33,836 nt of DNA from Gammaproteobacteria bacterium UBA5078. GTDB taxonomy: Bacteria > Pseudomonadota > Gammaproteobacteria > Pseudomonadales > Pseudohongiellaceae. Position 1 is the stretch's first letter; each line of letters begins with the position of its first letter. Shown in pieces: positions 32,077-33,836 of this stretch. The stretch is from contig DIAM01000021.1 of the NCBI GenBank assembly GCA_002416505.1, positions 103,534 to 137,369 on the forward strand, given 5' to 3'. Below the pieces are notes generated by a model. The model was not told the DNA's origin. It saw nothing but the letters and a program-made list of their open reading frames with translations, and did not search any database. The position numbers and the translations under genes are program-made.

Positions 32077-33182
32077 CCCATCTCCATAAAGAATAGTGCG
32101 AACACAGCATCGAGCAGGATCACGACGAAAATGGACTGCACTACACTGCTGGTGGTGTGCTCGCCAACGGACTGGGCGCTGCCGCCGACCTTGAACCCTT
32201 CTAGGCAGCCAATAAGGGCAATCATGATCGCGAAGAATGGCGCCTTACTCATGCCGAGTAGCAAATGCTTGAGTGGGATCTCTTGCACAATGCCCATAAA
32301 ACGCACGATGGAGATATCCAGTGTCACGACTGCCACTACTGCCCCACCGAGCATGCCCGCGATGATGGCGAGGAAGGTAAGCAGCGGTAGGATGATTAAC
32401 AACGCGATCATGCGCGGCAGCACCAGTAACTCGATGGCGTCGAGTCCCAGCACCTTTAGCGCATCCAATTCCTCATTGATCTTCATCGAACCGATCTGCG
32501 CGGTAAACGCGCTTGCGGTCCTACCGGCCAACAGAATAGCGGCGAGCAGGGCGCCCATCTCGCGCATGAAGGAGTAGCCGACTAGGTCGACGGTGTAGAC
32601 GCTCGCGCCGAAATCGCTTAGCACCGTCGCGCCTAGGAATGCCACCACCGCGCCGACCAGAAAATTTAGCAGCACGACGATGGGCACGGCATTGAGCCCC
32701 GTCTGATGCATCTGCGCAAACAACGCCGTGAAACGCCATCGATGGGGCGTAAACAGGACGCGTATCAGCGTCACCAGAGTCAGCCCTAGGAAGTTCAAAA
32801 ACTCCAGCGTTAGCTGCCAAATCTCGTGCGCATTCTCGCCGAGCTTGGCGAGCCCGTCTCCCACTCGCCACACGGGATCGGCAGGCTCGCCCTCCTGCGC
32901 GGCCATGGCCTGCGCCACGGCCAGAAGCAGAGCCTTGCGCTCGTCCGATAAGCCGATGGCAGTAGGCGTCAGCTCGCCCAGTTTCTGTGCACCCAACAGC
33001 CTCACTAAGACTGTCGCCCCCGCCGTGTCCAGGGCGGTGAGCTGGCTGGCGTCCAGAGCCGTAATCTGCGCTTGCACAGACGGGGCGGCACTAGTCAGAC
33101 CGTCGTAATTGGGCAGCGTCCAGTCACCCCGTAAAAACAGGCAGGGCGATGCGCCAGCTTCGAGTGTAAATTGCGCAGTCAT
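32070..33182 (-). CDS. STAS-MlaE fusion permease of an MCE lipid transporter
   Basis: Inner-membrane permease of the MlaE family. 370 residues. Residues 1-95 are not membrane-spanning and look like a STAS domain (LDASQLTALDTAGATVLVRLL), the fold of MlaB. The rest is a MlaE domain from about 115 with five to six helices, including AVPIVVLLNFLVGAVVAFLGA, the conserved LVGYSFMREMGALLAAILLAGRTASAFTAQIGSMKINEELDALKVLG region, RMIALLIILPLLTFLAIIAG and a C-terminal VVILLDAVFALFFMEMG. Family knowledge: MlaB binds and stabilises MlaF, so this fusion carries that role in cis. First gene of a four-gene operon. Confidence 0.92.
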   Translation of the reverse strand: MTAQFTLEAGASPCLFLRGDWTLPNYDGLTSAAPSVQAQITALDASQLTALDTAGATVLVRLLGAQKLGELTPTAIGLSDERKALLLAVAQAMAAQEGEPADPVWRVGDGLAKLGENAHEIWQLTLEFLNFLGLTLVTLIRVLFTPHRWRFTALFAQMHQTGLNAVPIVVLLNFLVGAVVAFLGATVLSDFGASVYTVDLVGYSFMREMGALLAAILLAGRTASAFTAQIGSMKINEELDALKVLGLDAIELLVLPRMIALLIILPLLTFLAIIAGMLGGAVVAVVTLDISIVRFMGIVQEIPLKHLLLGMSKAPFFAIMIALIGCLEGFKVGGSAQSVGEHTTSSVVQSIFVVILLDAVFALFFMEMGW

Positions 33183-33280
33183 CGGCGGGTTGTTCTTCCC
33201 ATAAGGACACTAAGGAGGACAGTGTAGCACTACCAGGGTGCGCCGAGTCGCGGATCTAGGCAAGGCGCGTGGATCTACCT

Positions 33281-33836
33281 TCAGCGTTCTTGTTTAGCGA
33301 TGTTCTGTTTTACGCTGACGAAACTGTCGGGTGTCACCGAGACCGAGTCGATACCTGCCTTGACTAAGAGACGTGCGAACGCTGGCTTGTTGCTGGGCGC
33401 CTGCCCGCATAGACCGATCTTGCGACCGGCGCGATGAACCTTGGCGATCACCTGCTCGATGCTGGCGATCACGGCGCCGTCTTCCTCGCTGAATAGGCTG
33501 GCGAGTCGCTCCGAATCGCGATCGATGCCCAGGGTGAGTTGGGTAAGATCGTTGCTGCCGATGGAGAAGCCATCGAAGCGTTGGGCAAACTCCTCGGCGA
33601 GGATCACATTCGAGGGGACCTCACACATCACGTATACCTCTAGGCCCTTCCTGCCTCGTCGCAAGCCATTGCGCCCCATCTCCTGCAACACTCTGTCCGC
33701 CTCGTCCAAGGTCCGGCAGAAAGGGATCATGACGATCACATTATCGAAACCGATCTCCTCGCGCACCTTTCGCACTGCGCGACACTCGAGAGCGAAGCCG
33801 TCGCGGTAGTCCTCGCTATAGTAGCGGCTTGCCCCG
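33281..33836 (-). CDS. ppsA: Phosphoenolpyruvate synthase, C-terminal part (5' end cut by window edge)
   Basis: Converts pyruvate and ATP to PEP, AMP and phosphate in gluconeogenesis. Only the last 184 codons or so are inside the window, and the frame stays open to the right edge, reading GASRYYSEDYRDGFALECRAVRKV before the first internal Val, so the apparent start at 33775 is not real. It contains the C-terminal PEP/pyruvate-binding TIM-barrel motifs: MIPFCRTLDEA, MCEVPSNVILAEEF, GFSIGSNDLTQLTLGIDRDS and the catalytic cysteine in GLCGQAPS. Same strand as the lipid transporter but 98 nt upstream. Confidence 0.95.
   Translation of the reverse strand, partial: GASRYYSEDYRDGFALECRAVRKVREEIGFDNVIVMIPFCRTLDEADRVLQEMGRNGLRRGRKGLEVYVMCEVPSNVILAEEFAQRFDGFSIGSNDLTQLTLGIDRDSERLASLFSEEDGAVIASIEQVIAKVHRAGRKIGLCGQAPSNKPAFARLLVKAGIDSVSVTPDSFVSVKQNIAKQER

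Noticed and set aside
33281..33775. Complete 164-codon gene at the right edge
   Set aside because: The frame is open to the window end and the upstream codons match phosphoenolpyruvate synthase, so it is a truncated larger gene.
1..33836. CRISPR arrays, IS transposases, integrases, prophage genes
   Set aside because: I looked for regularly spaced repeats and for their protein families on both strands and saw none.

Overview
The window is about 34 kb of a gammaproteobacterial chromosome, roughly 57% GC by eye. The gene order (mreBCD-maf-rng-yhdP-nitrilase divergent from gatCAB; hemA-prfA-prmC-moeB divergent from TPR lipoprotein-lolB-ispE-tRNA-Gln-prs-rplY-pth-ychF-tRNA-Met) closely resembles Pseudomonas and its marine relatives. 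I place it in the Pseudomonadales/Cellvibrionales neighbourhood, but the sequence alone does not fix family or genus. Both window ends cut a gene.

Layout. (1) 1-9520, minus strand: a cell-shape and envelope operon, mreB > mreC > mreD > maf > rng > yhdP > nitrilase (cut at the left edge). (2) 9869-13490, plus strand: gatC-gatA-gatB, the Asp/Glu-tRNA amidotransferase, then a small PA4642-like protein that converges on an RhlB-type DEAD-box helicase (13494-14777). (3) 14947-19554, minus strand: hemA > prfA > prmC > moeB. This run is interrupted between prmC and moeB by about 520 bp of non-coding DNA holding two inverted copies of a palindromic element and a GGCTT(T)GA tandem repeat. (4) 19913-27131, plus strand: TPR lipoprotein, lolB, ispE, tRNA-Gln(UUG), prs, rplY, pth, ychF and tRNA-Met(CAU). 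A long hairpin terminator follows prs, a structured leader precedes rplY, and a terminator follows tRNA-Met. (5) 27185-28976, minus strand: a hipBA-type toxin-antitoxin pair with two near-identical palindromic operators in its promoter region. (6) 28974-33182, minus strand: an unrecognised exported protein, then a four-gene Mla/Mce-type lipid transporter (STAS-MlaE permease > ATPase > MlaD-like > PqiC-like lipoprotein). (7) 33281 to the right edge: the C-terminal end of phosphoenolpyruvate synthase.

Most genes are conserved housekeeping genes and their calls are firm. The accessory parts are the prmC-moeB repeat island, the hipBA cassette beside tRNA-Met, and the 206-residue exported protein with its own CCCCTA/TAGGGG palindrome.

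The most notable single observations are these. mreC appears to begin at an ATC codon rather than the downstream GTG. The hipBA promoter has its operator exactly between the -35 and -10. The two inverted elements between prmC and moeB each have their own terminal inverted repeats. I did not find a CRISPR array, an insertion sequence with a transposase, a prophage or an obvious new multi-gene defence system.
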